A stretch of DNA of 64,000 nucleotides, from NCBI RefSeq assembly GCF_040096455.1, contig NZ_JBBMER010000002.1, positions 186,001 through 250,000 on the forward strand, written 5' to 3'. Source of the DNA: Lachnospira rogosae. Lineage in GTDB: Bacteria > Bacillota > Clostridia > Lachnospirales > Lachnospiraceae. Under the pieces are notes generated by a model. That model was given only the letters and a program-made list of their open reading frames with translations, was not told where the DNA came from and searched no databases. Shown in pieces: positions 1 through 7,366 of the stretch (within the stretch, counting starts at the first letter, position 1; each line of letters begins with the position of its first letter). Made by a program: the position numbers and the translations under genes.

Positions 1-160
1 CTTTAAGCATTGAATTAAGCTTATCTGCATACAACGGATTATTAAAATCCGTCGCATCTATCTCATTAAAATCACCTGAGGCTATATTGTCAATTGCCTC
101 AATCATTCGCCTGACATCACCTTCTGGCAATAAGTTCTCTTCTGTCTTTTTTCTAAACAT
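1..160 (-). CDS. N-terminal part of a probable cytosolic methyl-accepting chemotaxis-type protein (partial)
   Basis: An ATG at 160 opens a minus-strand frame that runs off the left edge after 53 codons. The visible part is soluble and acidic, with phrases such as EGDVRRMIEAID and ADKLNSML. It has no signal peptide or membrane segment. This resembles the start of cytosolic chemotaxis receptors and related sensors of Lachnospiraceae, which begin with a short charged stretch before a HAMP-like or coiled-coil region. The signalling domain is outside the window, so the family call is an inference from a weak resemblance. It could be another sensor type or unrelated. It reads away from the TAC cassette and is separated from it by about 260 bases. 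Confidence 0.4.
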   Translation of the reverse strand, partial: MFRKKTEENLLPEGDVRRMIEAIDNIASGDFNEIDATDFNNPLYADKLNSMLK

Positions 161-367
161 ATACTTTCATTCTCCTATATACGCACAACAGCGGGTTATA
201 AAATACAACTCCCATTTCCCAGCAACAGACATACTACTACAGTCCTGATTAACGTAGAACAAGCTATAAATATCTGTAAAACATCGTATCTTCGAACCAT
301 TTATTAAATTATTCAAGTCTATATAACACCGATATTGTAATAATATCATAATTCAAGTATATTTACC

Positions 368-402
368 ATACAAAAATAAAAATTTGTCTGATATTTTTGT
401 AT
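368..402 (-). terminator. AT-rich hairpin downstream of the SecB-like gene
   Basis: Two perfect 11-base arms (368-378 and 392-402) surround a 13-base loop, about 20 bases past the stop codon of the SecB-like gene. The stem is made almost only of A and T, so it is weak. The position fits the 3' end of the cassette transcript. I see nothing else in the space up to the next start at 160. Confidence 0.4.
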
Positions 403-424
403 AATGTATGATTAACTAGGTACT

Positions 425-820
425 TCACTTACTATCAGATTGTGTAAAATCCATAAATGGAATATTTAATACTGAATACTGAGAACTATTAGTCAAGTTA
501 GCGACTATAGGTCTTATATACGATAACAATACAGAAGCACCATTAACTTTTAATAATTCCTTAACTTTAGCTATATCTATAGTATCTCTCCATCTGAATT
601 TAGCACTCATTACTATATCAATATTGAATGGCTGATTATCTTCACTGCTTCCTACTATAACATTTAAAGACACTTTCGCTGTATTTTCTTCATGCATTTC
701 AACACTTGTTTGAGATTCTATATCAATCCCTTCAAATTTATCGCTATCAAATTTATTATTAGTAACAAAGCTAACCCTCTCTAATATTGGATTTGCAAAT
801 TGAAAACCACTTCTTACCAT
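425..820 (-). CDS. SecB-like chaperone, third gene of a putative toxin-antitoxin-chaperone cassette
   Basis: The 131-residue protein matches the SecB fold in its C-terminal half. The segment around residues 90-125 (NGASVLLSYIRPIVANLT, then LNIPFMDF) corresponds to the SecB signature of an N-x-L-x-PY-R element followed by a proline-rich pair before the last helix. SecB is a proteobacterial export chaperone and ordinary Firmicutes lack it. Solitary SecB homologues in other phyla are mostly tied to toxin-antitoxin-chaperone modules, where they bind and stabilise the antitoxin. Here it follows the small gene by 9 bases and the ADP-ribosyltransferase-like gene in one operon. By analogy with CmdC it may sense a phage protein and release the antitoxin. 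The fold call is fairly secure; the role is inferred from context. Confidence 0.7.
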   Translation of the reverse strand: MVRSGFQFANPILERVSFVTNNKFDSDKFEGIDIESQTSVEMHEENTAKVSLNVIVGSSEDNQPFNIDIVMSAKFRWRDTIDIAKVKELLKVNGASVLLSYIRPIVANLTNSSQYSVLNIPFMDFTQSDSK

Positions 821-829
821 AAATACCCC

Positions 830-1126
830 CTATGCTGCATAAACAAATGTTGTTTTGTCAATGTTCTCATTAATATTATTATCAACACCTTTATAAAAAA
901 CATCTAATTTATTATAACTATAATCATTTAGTAATGTTGTCTTGCTTTCTTTTATATCAATATCATTTTCGTTAAATGGAGGTATAAAATCAAATTGCTG
1001 TTGTTGAATTTTATTATTCAACTCATTTTGATAATTTTTTTTATACATTTCAACCTCTTCATCTGTTAAACTATCTATTTGTTCTATAAAAGAATCAAGG
1101 AATTCCAAACTATCAATTTTACCCAT
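830..1126 (-). CDS. Small acidic protein, candidate antitoxin of the TAC cassette
   Basis: The 98-residue product is unrecognised by sequence. The first 35 residues look helical and acidic (DSLEFLDSFIEQIDSLTDEE). A polar, Gln/Asn-rich middle follows, then a tail with scattered aromatic residues ending in FVYAA. It starts 2 bases after the stop of the ADP-ribosyltransferase-like gene and ends 9 bases before the SecB-like gene, so all three are almost surely co-translated. In TAC systems the middle gene is the antitoxin, and its C-terminal segment is the chaperone-binding element that makes it unstable without SecB. I infer that role from position and size only; no DNA-binding domain is visible. 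Confidence 0.5.
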   Translation of the reverse strand: MGKIDSLEFLDSFIEQIDSLTDEEVEMYKKNYQNELNNKIQQQQFDFIPPFNENDIDIKESKTTLLNDYSYNKLDVFYKGVDNNINENIDKTTFVYAA

Positions 1127-1128
1127 AA

Positions 1129-1674
1129 TTAAACCTCCTTATATAACTCTTTTTCTAAAATGCACTTTGAATTTTTGATATTATATATACATTTTACACC
1201 AATCGTTGGTTCTGCTTTATTAGCTTTATAATCATATGAAAATATACCATATGCTGGTGTATTATTATACTTTCCAAACACTTTAATTATATCATATTTT
1301 TGAGAAAATGAATCTATAGAAAATAGCATATTCAACTTATTTCCCAAAGGTAATTCCTGATTACATTGCATTTTTTCTGCTAGTTTTTCCCATGCATACT
1401 TTAGTTTCATATAAACATCATAATCTGTTAAATCTAATATATTGTCAGCATTTACATTAACCCTTACAATTGAAAAAGTTTCATTTGGTTTCCTGTTACG
1501 TTGCTTACTATTCCACCAATCAACATTCCCCTTATTATCCCAAAAATACATACCATCACCTAACCAAATATCATCTTTTCCATTTTTACTTGTAATCAAA
1601 CTTACATCATTATTTATAAATGCTTTACATTTATCAGATTCATTACTATGAAATAATATTACCTTTGCCTCCAT
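1129..1674 (-). CDS. ADP-ribosyltransferase-like protein, candidate toxin of the TAC cassette
   Basis: The 181-residue protein opens with VILFHSN, which fits the first-strand His element of ADP-ribosyltransferases (commonly YHGT). It continues to WLGDGMYFWDN near residues 38-50, matching the G-x-G-x-Y-F element seen in many ART-fold toxins. A late strand (GVKCIYNIKN) may hold the third active-site region, although the usual acidic residue is not obvious. The ATG at 1674 is preferred over the upstream GTG at 1680 because GAGGGG lies just 5' of it. It is the first gene of a tight three-gene operon with a small protein and a SecB homologue. By analogy with CmdT it could modify RNA; a protein target is equally possible. 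Confidence 0.55.
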   Translation of the reverse strand: MEAKVILFHSNESDKCKAFINNDVSLITSKNGKDDIWLGDGMYFWDNKGNVDWWNSKQRNRKPNETFSIVRVNVNADNILDLTDYDVYMKLKYAWEKLAEKMQCNQELPLGNKLNMLFSIDSFSQKYDIIKVFGKYNNTPAYGIFSYDYKANKAEPTIGVKCIYNIKNSKCILEKELYKEV

Positions 1675-1702
1675 ATGCACCCCTCAAATCATTAGTTCAT
1701 TA

Positions 1703-2155
1703 TTAGTAATTATCCCTAATCCACTCCAGACTTTCCCTATTACCTATATCATATCTCTCACCAGGCATTTCATACGCATAAACTTCACGTTTCTTGCAGA
1801 ACCATTCAATAAATCCACCCGGTGCATCAAGATTAATCTCCTCGTCATTGACACAATCAACAATAACCGGTAAATCCTCTTTGCCATAAATATAAAATGG
1901 TGGCACAGCCCAGTTGCTCTTTGGTTCTTTAGGCTTTTCTTCCATTGAAATAACCTTATCAGAAGAATCAACTTCAACAACGCCTGTTCGCTGTAACTTT
2001 TCTAACGATGGCTCATAATGTCTCATTATGCAGGTTGCATTTTTCTCTTTGTAGAAATCAAGAAATCCTTTAATAGAGAAATCCAAAAGGTTGTCACCCG
2101 CAAGAACAAGCACTCCATCTTCGCATACATTTTTATCTGCACCTGTCAAAAACAA
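1703..2155 (-). pseudogene. Truncated sugar nucleotidyltransferase (C-terminal portion only)
   Basis: The frame encodes the back two-thirds of a glucose-1-phosphate thymidylyltransferase-like enzyme. VLVLAGDN near residue 16 is the sugar-nucleotide-binding GD motif, EEKPKEPKSN is typical of the family, and PGERYDIGN lies close to the end. The N-terminal G-x-G-T-R-L nucleotide-binding loop and roughly the first hundred residues are missing, and an in-frame stop lies a short way upstream (2195-2197). The only possible start is a TTG without a ribosome site. It sits at the distal end of the capsule operon, directly upstream of the TAC cassette, and is most likely a relic left by a rearrangement. 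Confidence 0.75.
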
Positions 2156-2481
2156 GTATAAAAAACATAATATTTCAAAAAATACTTTGCTGGATTAACG
2201 CAGGAAGATTACAATCTTCCTACTTCACATATCAACTAAATACCGCGAAAATCACTCAACAACCAATATCTTTTTGAAGTCTGTTAAGACTTTTTTGGAT
2301 TTGATAACATCGACATATTATATCTAAGAAATACTATATGTCGATGTTATCTTAAGTACAAGACTGCTTCGCAAATAATTATTTTGTCCAATATCATACA
2401 AACATAAATAATTGTTTTCTAACAGAATGTTACTTTTATCCATTTTTTATGTCAATTATAATTACATTATTATACACTTTT
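2156..2481. other. Non-coding stretch with three separate hairpins
   Basis: No credible gene is present. Three inverted repeats are visible. The first has 9-base arms at 2202-2210 and 2213-2221. The second has 6-base arms at 2277-2282 and 2287-2292 followed by T residues on the plus strand. The third has perfect 16-base arms at 2303-2318 and 2336-2351. The stretch lies exactly between the intact HAD-YhcH fusion gene and the truncated nucleotidyltransferase, so it probably marks the rearrangement that removed the 5' part of the latter. Confidence 0.6.
2303..2351. repeat. Perfect 16-base inverted repeat
   Basis: The arm GATAACATCGACATAT at 2303-2318 is matched exactly in inverted orientation at 2336-2351, with a 17-base spacer. 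There is no T-run after it on either strand, so a simple terminator is unlikely. It could be an end of a lost mobile element, a protein-binding site or an RNA structure. Confidence 0.7.
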
Positions 2482-3381
2482 CTAATCTATATTAACCTTA
2501 CCAACAATCTTCAGCACATGTTTAGTTTCTTCTATATTTTGTGCACCTCTATGAGCTGTTTCTGGATAAAGAACAATACAATCTCCAGAAAGCAACGTAG
2601 TTTTACTCATTCTAGTTGGTATATTCCAAAACATAACATCTTTTTCTTCGTTATATTCTTCTTTCAAAGTAAGCCTAGATATATCTGCTATATCCATACT
2701 TTCTTCACCTGAAATCATAACTTGAATATCAATATACTTTCTGTGCGACTCAAGTTTACACTCTTCCGTTGGTCTTGTATCATAACTCTGCACACTATAA
2801 TAAAAGTTATCATTTACATCTACTCTTTTACCAACATCTGCTTCTGAAACTTTTAATTTTTTTAGATATTTAACCGCTGATTCAATTCTATCTTTTATTT
2901 CATTATCATTGCTTCTATCAGAAACAAGCCATTCAGCAAATTCTCTAAGAGCTCCCTCTCCAGCTTTGTTGATACATACATAATCAGCAACAGCTTTAAC
3001 TTCTTTCACAGCATCAGCAGGGCATGCGACTATACCGCCAGCTTCTTTAATAGGATGCATACATTTTAAATCAAGGATATCATCTCCAAAATAAGCACAA
3101 ACACCAAGACCATCTTCACCTACAATTTCTTTTAGTGTAATAAGTTTATTAAGTTTACCTTGGTATACTTCTTTTATACCAAGTTCATCACATCTATTTT
3201 GAACAATAGAACTATTTCTAGCTGTGATAATAACAGGTACGATATTCATAGGTTTTAAAATACAGTTTATTACCATACCATCCTTAACAGAGAATGACTT
3301 CATAGTCTCTCCATTTGGTCCCATATATATCTTACCATCAGTGAGCGTACCATCTACATCCATAATTAAATATTTAATCAT
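2482..3381 (-). CDS. Fusion of a KdsC-like HAD phosphatase and a YhcH/YjgK/YiaL (NanQ-type) domain
   Basis: Residues 1-155 form a KdsC-type HAD phosphatase. The nucleophile motif is DVDGTLTDGKIY, a Thr lies in VIITAR, a Lys in YQGKLNK, and the acidic pair is in YFGDDILDL. Family members remove phosphate from 8-carbon or 9-carbon keto-sugar acid phosphates. Residues about 160-299 are a YhcH/YjgK/YiaL cupin-like domain with HRKYIDIQVMISGEE and a PETAHRGAQ metal-site segment. Members such as NanQ act on sialic acid anomers. The two activities are usually on separate proteins. Together with the neighbouring cytidylyltransferase and aldolase, the fusion points to making a CMP-activated ulosonic acid for the capsule. 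Confidence 0.8.
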   Translation of the reverse strand: MIKYLIMDVDGTLTDGKIYMGPNGETMKSFSVKDGMVINCILKPMNIVPVIITARNSSIVQNRCDELGIKEVYQGKLNKLITLKEIVGEDGLGVCAYFGDDILDLKCMHPIKEAGGIVACPADAVKEVKAVADYVCINKAGEGALREFAEWLVSDRSNDNEIKDRIESAVKYLKKLKVSEADVGKRVDVNDNFYYSVQSYDTRPTEECKLESHRKYIDIQVMISGEESMDIADISRLTLKEEYNEEKDVMFWNIPTRMSKTTLLSGDCIVLYPETAHRGAQNIEETKHVLKIVGKVNID

Positions 3382-3411
3382 ATCTAACCTCCAATGCTGA
3401 CATTCTTTTAT

Positions 3412-5011
3412 TCACGCATTTATTAATGCATTTATTTTTTTTTGCATTTCTTCATCAAGATCTGGCTTAATTGTACAAGTTTCCCACTTAATCTTAGGTA
3501 TAAGAAGTGTTCCAGAAGTAAGCATAATATTTAGCAAACAAGGTTCGTCATCCAACATCCAGTTTTTATATTCATCTAATCTTTCATAATTACTAACATT
3601 GGCAGCTTTAATACCATAAGCATTGGCAATCTTCACAAAATCCGGAACAGTATATCCACTTTCTGCGGTTGTTATACAATATCTATCATTATAAGACCCG
3701 CGTTGAATTTCACTAATCTTACCAAGTTCTTTATTATTAACTACAAGAATCTTTATTGGCAGCTTTTCTCTTCTCACCGTTTCTAGCTCTTGAATATTCA
3801 TCTGTAGCCCACCATCACCAGTAATACAGTATGTAATTCCATTATTCATACTGATAGAGGATCCTATCGCATACGGAAGACCAATACCCATTGCGCCATA
3901 GCTTCCTCCAATAATTATTCTACCTTCTGTTCCTTTAAAAGAAAGAGACTGTGCTGCCCAACAAACTGTCTGACCAATATCAACCGTGACAATCGGATTT
4001 TTAGGAAGCAATTCTGAAATCTTTTTCATTAATTTATTTCCATCAGTATCATCATAATCATCTAAAAGCTTCTTTGCTTCCATACAATTATTCCACCACT
4101 CTGTATAATCACGAATATCCTCAGCTAACAATTGTTTCATAAATGCCTTAGCATCCATAGTATAATCCTCTTCGTCTTCCTTGATTATCCTAGCAAGTTC
4201 ATATTGATCAACATCACAACGAATCAATTTTGCTTTCGGAGCAAACAATTCTTTTTTGTGACCAATTTGTCTTAAACCAAGACGGGCTCCAACAGAAATA
4301 ACCACATCACATTCATTTAATATCATATTAGCAACGCGATTTCCATATGTGCCAATGAAACCAATTCTATATTCATCCTGAATCATATCCACAGTATTCA
4401 TTGTAGTAAGCACTGGTATATGAGTCTTTATTATAAATTCATAAATAAGCTCAGATATGCCCGCTGATCTTGCACCATTACCTACAATCAATACTGGTTT
4501 TCTGTATGTCGTATGGAAAATCAATGACCACACCCCCTTTTCTTCCTGTAGTAGCCAATTTATAAGCTCTTGAAACAATATCCGGAAATGTTTCTGCATG
4601 ATTGGGAGATACAGAATACTTCGTTATATGCTTCGTCATAGAAACAATTTCCATCTCCTGAAAACCATTCTGACGAACACCTGAAAAACCTCTTTGCTCA
4701 TTTGTGGGAACATTACCACTTATTCCCATAAGTGGTATGCCATCAAACCAAGCATCAGCTAACCCACCGAACGCATTAACTGCACCTGGTCCAGAAGTTG
4801 TAAAATATACACCAAGATTTCCGCTCATTCTAGCATAACCATCCGCTGCATAAGCACATCCCTGCTCATTATAGCAAACATGTATTTTTATTTCATCCTT
4901 TCTAGCATATAAAGCATCCATAAAAGGTACAATATATCCTCCAGAATAGCCAAATACATCGGCAACACCTTTTTTAATAAGATAATCGACTAAGTATTCT
5001 GAACAGTTCAT
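3412..5011 (-). pseudogene. Thiamine-diphosphate enzyme of the acetolactate synthase family, disrupted by frameshift/deletion
   Basis: The 5' part (start 5011) reads an intact pyrimidine-binding domain with the catalytic Glu in NEQGCAYAADGYARMSG and the phrase VVIDFPYDIQ. Near 4500 the frame changes, and the rest continues as KPVLIVGNGARSAG through the pyrophosphate domain, with GDGGLQMN and VVNNKE forming the ThDP site, to a stop at 3412. In this family a linker of a few dozen residues normally separates the two phrases. Here they almost touch, so a short deletion that is not a multiple of three is more likely than a single-base slip. The enzyme would have joined or cleaved a 2-keto acid and an aldehyde, in the manner of YerE or acetolactate synthase. 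As it stands it should be inactive unless the halves associate. Confidence 0.75.
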
Positions 5012-5094
5012 TAAATACCAACCTTTCTAAGTAATCTCTCAAAAATTTGATTTGCATACGTTTGTACCATAGTACATCTTTCTAAAACAAAATA
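5011..5094 (-). pseudogene. Possible 3' remnant of a lost gene, stop coupled to the TPP enzyme start
   Basis: A 27-codon open stretch ends in TAA that overlaps the ATG of the TPP-enzyme gene as TAATG, the arrangement of translationally coupled genes. Its last residues (ANQIFERLLRKVGI) look like an amphipathic C-terminal helix of a real enzyme, while a stop lies immediately upstream. The remaining bases to 5323 hold only the terminator described separately. I cannot name the parent gene. Confidence 0.25.
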
Positions 5095-5292
5095 TCACAA
5101 CATAAATAAACAATATCGATCCATACACTTTAACTGACGTTTTTACAACTTTAGCTAAAATCGGTAACATTTCTGTCAAATACTAGAGCACACAAACCTG
5201 ACTGTCACCTATTATAATCATAATCAATTCAAATACTTTCTTAAGCACTATGGCAAATGTTATATCTTTTTCAAAATTTCAACCAACGAAAT

Positions 5293-5328
5293 AAAAAACT
5301 ACAATAAAATGTATCAATACATTTTATT
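5293..5328 (-). terminator. Hairpin with T-run at the end of the aldolase gene
   Basis: Perfect 12-base arms (5303-5314 and 5317-5328) with a 2-base loop overlap the aldolase stop codon. On the minus strand a run of six T follows. The stem is very AT-rich. If active it would separate the aldolase-cytidylyltransferase pair from the distal TPP and phosphatase genes. Confidence 0.5.
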
Positions 5329-6364
5329 CACTTTTTGCACCTTTTTTATAATCATAATATATTTTATCTAAAGCAGAAAAATCTGTCTTTGAGTAACCAG
5401 TTCCATATCTCGTTCTTTGCTGAGGTGAAAGTGCTTCTACTACATCAAACATCTCGTTAGCTGTACAATTATAAGCTTTCTTTAAATGATAAACATTATC
5501 CACATGAGAATGCTTTGTACCACAAACATACATATGCAGATCATATCCATAATGCACTTCACCAAGTATTGGGATAATATATGTATCAATTGTCTCAAGT
5601 AGTTTTTGAAGATCATAATGCCCCCCACAATGTTTATTAATATAATCCGCAAGAAGCTCTGTTTTTGCATTTCCAGCCCCTCTTCCCATTCCAAAAAGTG
5701 AGCCATCAACAATAATATCTCTACCACTTTCTTCTGCTAGTTCTATCATTCTTTCAGCTAACGCACATGAAAGTCCAAGGTTATCGTGCGAATGAAGACC
5801 AATCCTAATATTCTTATCCAACAGGCTATCAACCTGTCTAAATATACTAACTAAATCCGTCATATCCATTGCGCCAAAAGTATCAACTATTGAAAATGCG
5901 GCGGGTTTCGCTTCATTAACTTTTTCAATTAATGAAGATCGTTCTTCATATGTATAGCTGATAGAATCCATCGGATTAAACTGTACAAGATATCCCTTTT
6001 CTTTAGCACCTTTGCAAAAATCAATAGCAGCATCAATTTCATGCTGTGCAAATGAAATTCTTAACCATTTGAATGATTTACCATCATAATCATCCAAATT
6101 TTCTAATGAATATCTGCTATTATCACAAAATCCAAGAAATTGTGTATTTTTTCTATTTTCTGGAAGATACTTTCTTGCATCTACTGAATCTGCATATACT
6201 AAAGTTTCTCCTGTAACATTTGTCTGTAGAAAACCAGTCTCAACAAAATCTATCCCCGCTTCAGCTAAACCTTTCATAATACCTTTTACAAATTCTGGAT
6301 TAGAATTCTTATTAAAAAGATATCCTCCATCTCGAATTGTACAATCTGTTATTTGTATACTCAT
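5324..6364 (-). CDS. DRE-TIM metallolyase family aldolase (HMG-CoA lyase/4-hydroxy-2-oxovalerate aldolase-like)
   Basis: The 346-residue protein begins with ITDCTIRDGGY, the metal-binding D-x-T-x-R-D-G signature of DRE-TIM lyases. It has the second metal site GLHSHDNLGLS near residue 190 and GMGRGAGNAKTE near 225, a loop also seen in 4-hydroxy-2-oxovalerate aldolases. Enzymes of this class make or break a C-C bond next to a pyruvate- or acetyl-derived enolate. Its start overlaps the stop of the cytidylyltransferase gene by 4 bases (ATGA). In this context it may take the place of a KDO or sialic acid synthase by adding pyruvate to a sugar aldehyde. That role is inferred; the fold is secure. 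Confidence 0.8.
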   Translation of the reverse strand: MSIQITDCTIRDGGYLFNKNSNPEFVKGIMKGLAEAGIDFVETGFLQTNVTGETLVYADSVDARKYLPENRKNTQFLGFCDNSRYSLENLDDYDGKSFKWLRISFAQHEIDAAIDFCKGAKEKGYLVQFNPMDSISYTYEERSSLIEKVNEAKPAAFSIVDTFGAMDMTDLVSIFRQVDSLLDKNIRIGLHSHDNLGLSCALAERMIELAEESGRDIIVDGSLFGMGRGAGNAKTELLADYINKHCGGHYDLQKLLETIDTYIIPILGEVHYGYDLHMYVCGTKHSHVDNVYHLKKAYNCTANEMFDVVEALSPQQRTRYGTGYSKTDFSALDKIYYDYKKGAKSE

Positions 6365-7014
6365 TTTTTCAACATCTCCTTATATATTGCATTACATATT
6401 TCGAAATCTTCAGGATAGTCAATATCCATAGCTTCAATTTTATCTACTTCCTTAATAAATGGATGTGATCCTAGTCTTCTGTTATGTTTTAAGAAAGAAG
6501 CTTTAGTAAACACATAGGCAATAGACGTTTCTCCATAAATCAATGGAAGATCCTGTGTACGAGGAAAATGGTCTGGATCAAAGTTGATTGGTTTCCCATT
6601 CTCCCACATAAATGTTCTTAATGCTTCAGCACAGAAAGCAGAATCATACTCCCCACTTGCCACTTTGTCTACACATTCTTCAATAGTAGAAACCTTGGCA
6701 AATGGTGATGTGGTATGTGCATTTACATAAATATCTGCATCTATTGTATTCATAAATTCTTTAATAAAATCATTAGCATTTATTCCATCTCCATCAAGAT
6801 ACTCTGGGCGTTTAAGGTATTTTACCCCCGGTATAACATATGGAATAACTGCATCATCAGAACAATAGATATAAACCTCATCAATATTCTTTGCCTCTAA
6901 GCAAGCTTTCTGAATAAAATGCATTAATGGTGTTCCATCAAAAAAAGGCTTAATGTTCTTTCCTGGAACTCTTTTTGAACCTAATTTAATTGGAATTAAG
7001 GCAACTGTTTTCAT
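6361..7014 (-). CDS. CMP-sugar synthetase, acylneuraminate cytidylyltransferase family
   Basis: The N-terminus VALIPIKLGSKRVPGKNIKP is the CTP-binding signature of NeuA/KdsB-like enzymes (A-x-I-x-A-R-x-x-S-K-x-x-x-x-K-N). DADIYVNAHTTSPF corresponds to the substrate region, and MDIDYPEDFEIC near the C-terminus holds the metal-binding acidic pair. At 217 residues it is a compact single-domain member. It activates an acidic keto sugar as its CMP derivative. It is the first gene of the unusual-sugar set and is translationally coupled to the aldolase. The exact sugar cannot be read from the sequence, and no NeuB- or KdsA-type synthase is present in the window. Confidence 0.85.
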   Translation of the reverse strand: MKTVALIPIKLGSKRVPGKNIKPFFDGTPLMHFIQKACLEAKNIDEVYIYCSDDAVIPYVIPGVKYLKRPEYLDGDGINANDFIKEFMNTIDADIYVNAHTTSPFAKVSTIEECVDKVASGEYDSAFCAEALRTFMWENGKPINFDPDHFPRTQDLPLIYGETSIAYVFTKASFLKHNRRLGSHPFIKEVDKIEAMDIDYPEDFEICNAIYKEMLKK

Positions 7015-7030
7015 TTTAATAGTCCTTCCT

Positions 7031-7351
7031 TTAAGACGATTTATTCAATCGAATTATTTCCTTATAATTTTTGAATAAGTAGTAGCAATAATCAAAATAT
7101 TCTGGATAATATCCGTCAATCAATTCAATCTCTGATATCTCGCATATATGATTTAAATTAAATACAGTAATCAGTGTTTTTAAATATCTCTTCTGTAAAT
7201 ACATAAACGCCACATAATTCCCTATATAAACAGTAAATTCTAGGTACATAAATATCTACAGTTTCTAATTTAAATCATTAGTCTTCCCTACATAATAAAT
7301 CACATTCCTTTCCTGTCTAATCATATTTCCTATTTTTAACTCTTTCGCCAT
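7031..7351 (-). pseudogene. Degenerate reading frame, unidentified
   Basis: An ATG at 7351 opens a frame (MAKELKIGNMIRQE) that hits stops after 28 codons. In the same frame a 72-codon stretch then runs from 7249 to a stop at 7031. The sequence after the first stop also reads sensibly in a second frame (LETVDIYVPRIY). This is what a gene with more than one indel looks like. The last part (PEYFDYCYYLFKNYKEII) is aromatic-rich, like many capsule transferases, but I do not recognise the family. The 72-codon part has no ribosome site of its own. Confidence 0.4.
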
Positions 7352-7366
7352 TTAATTTTATTAGAG

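Noticed and set aside
167..349. 60-codon minus-strand reading frame upstream of the left-edge gene
   Set aside because: No ribosome site, odd composition (many Cys/Tyr) and it covers the likely promoter region of the left-edge gene; no sign of a real protein.
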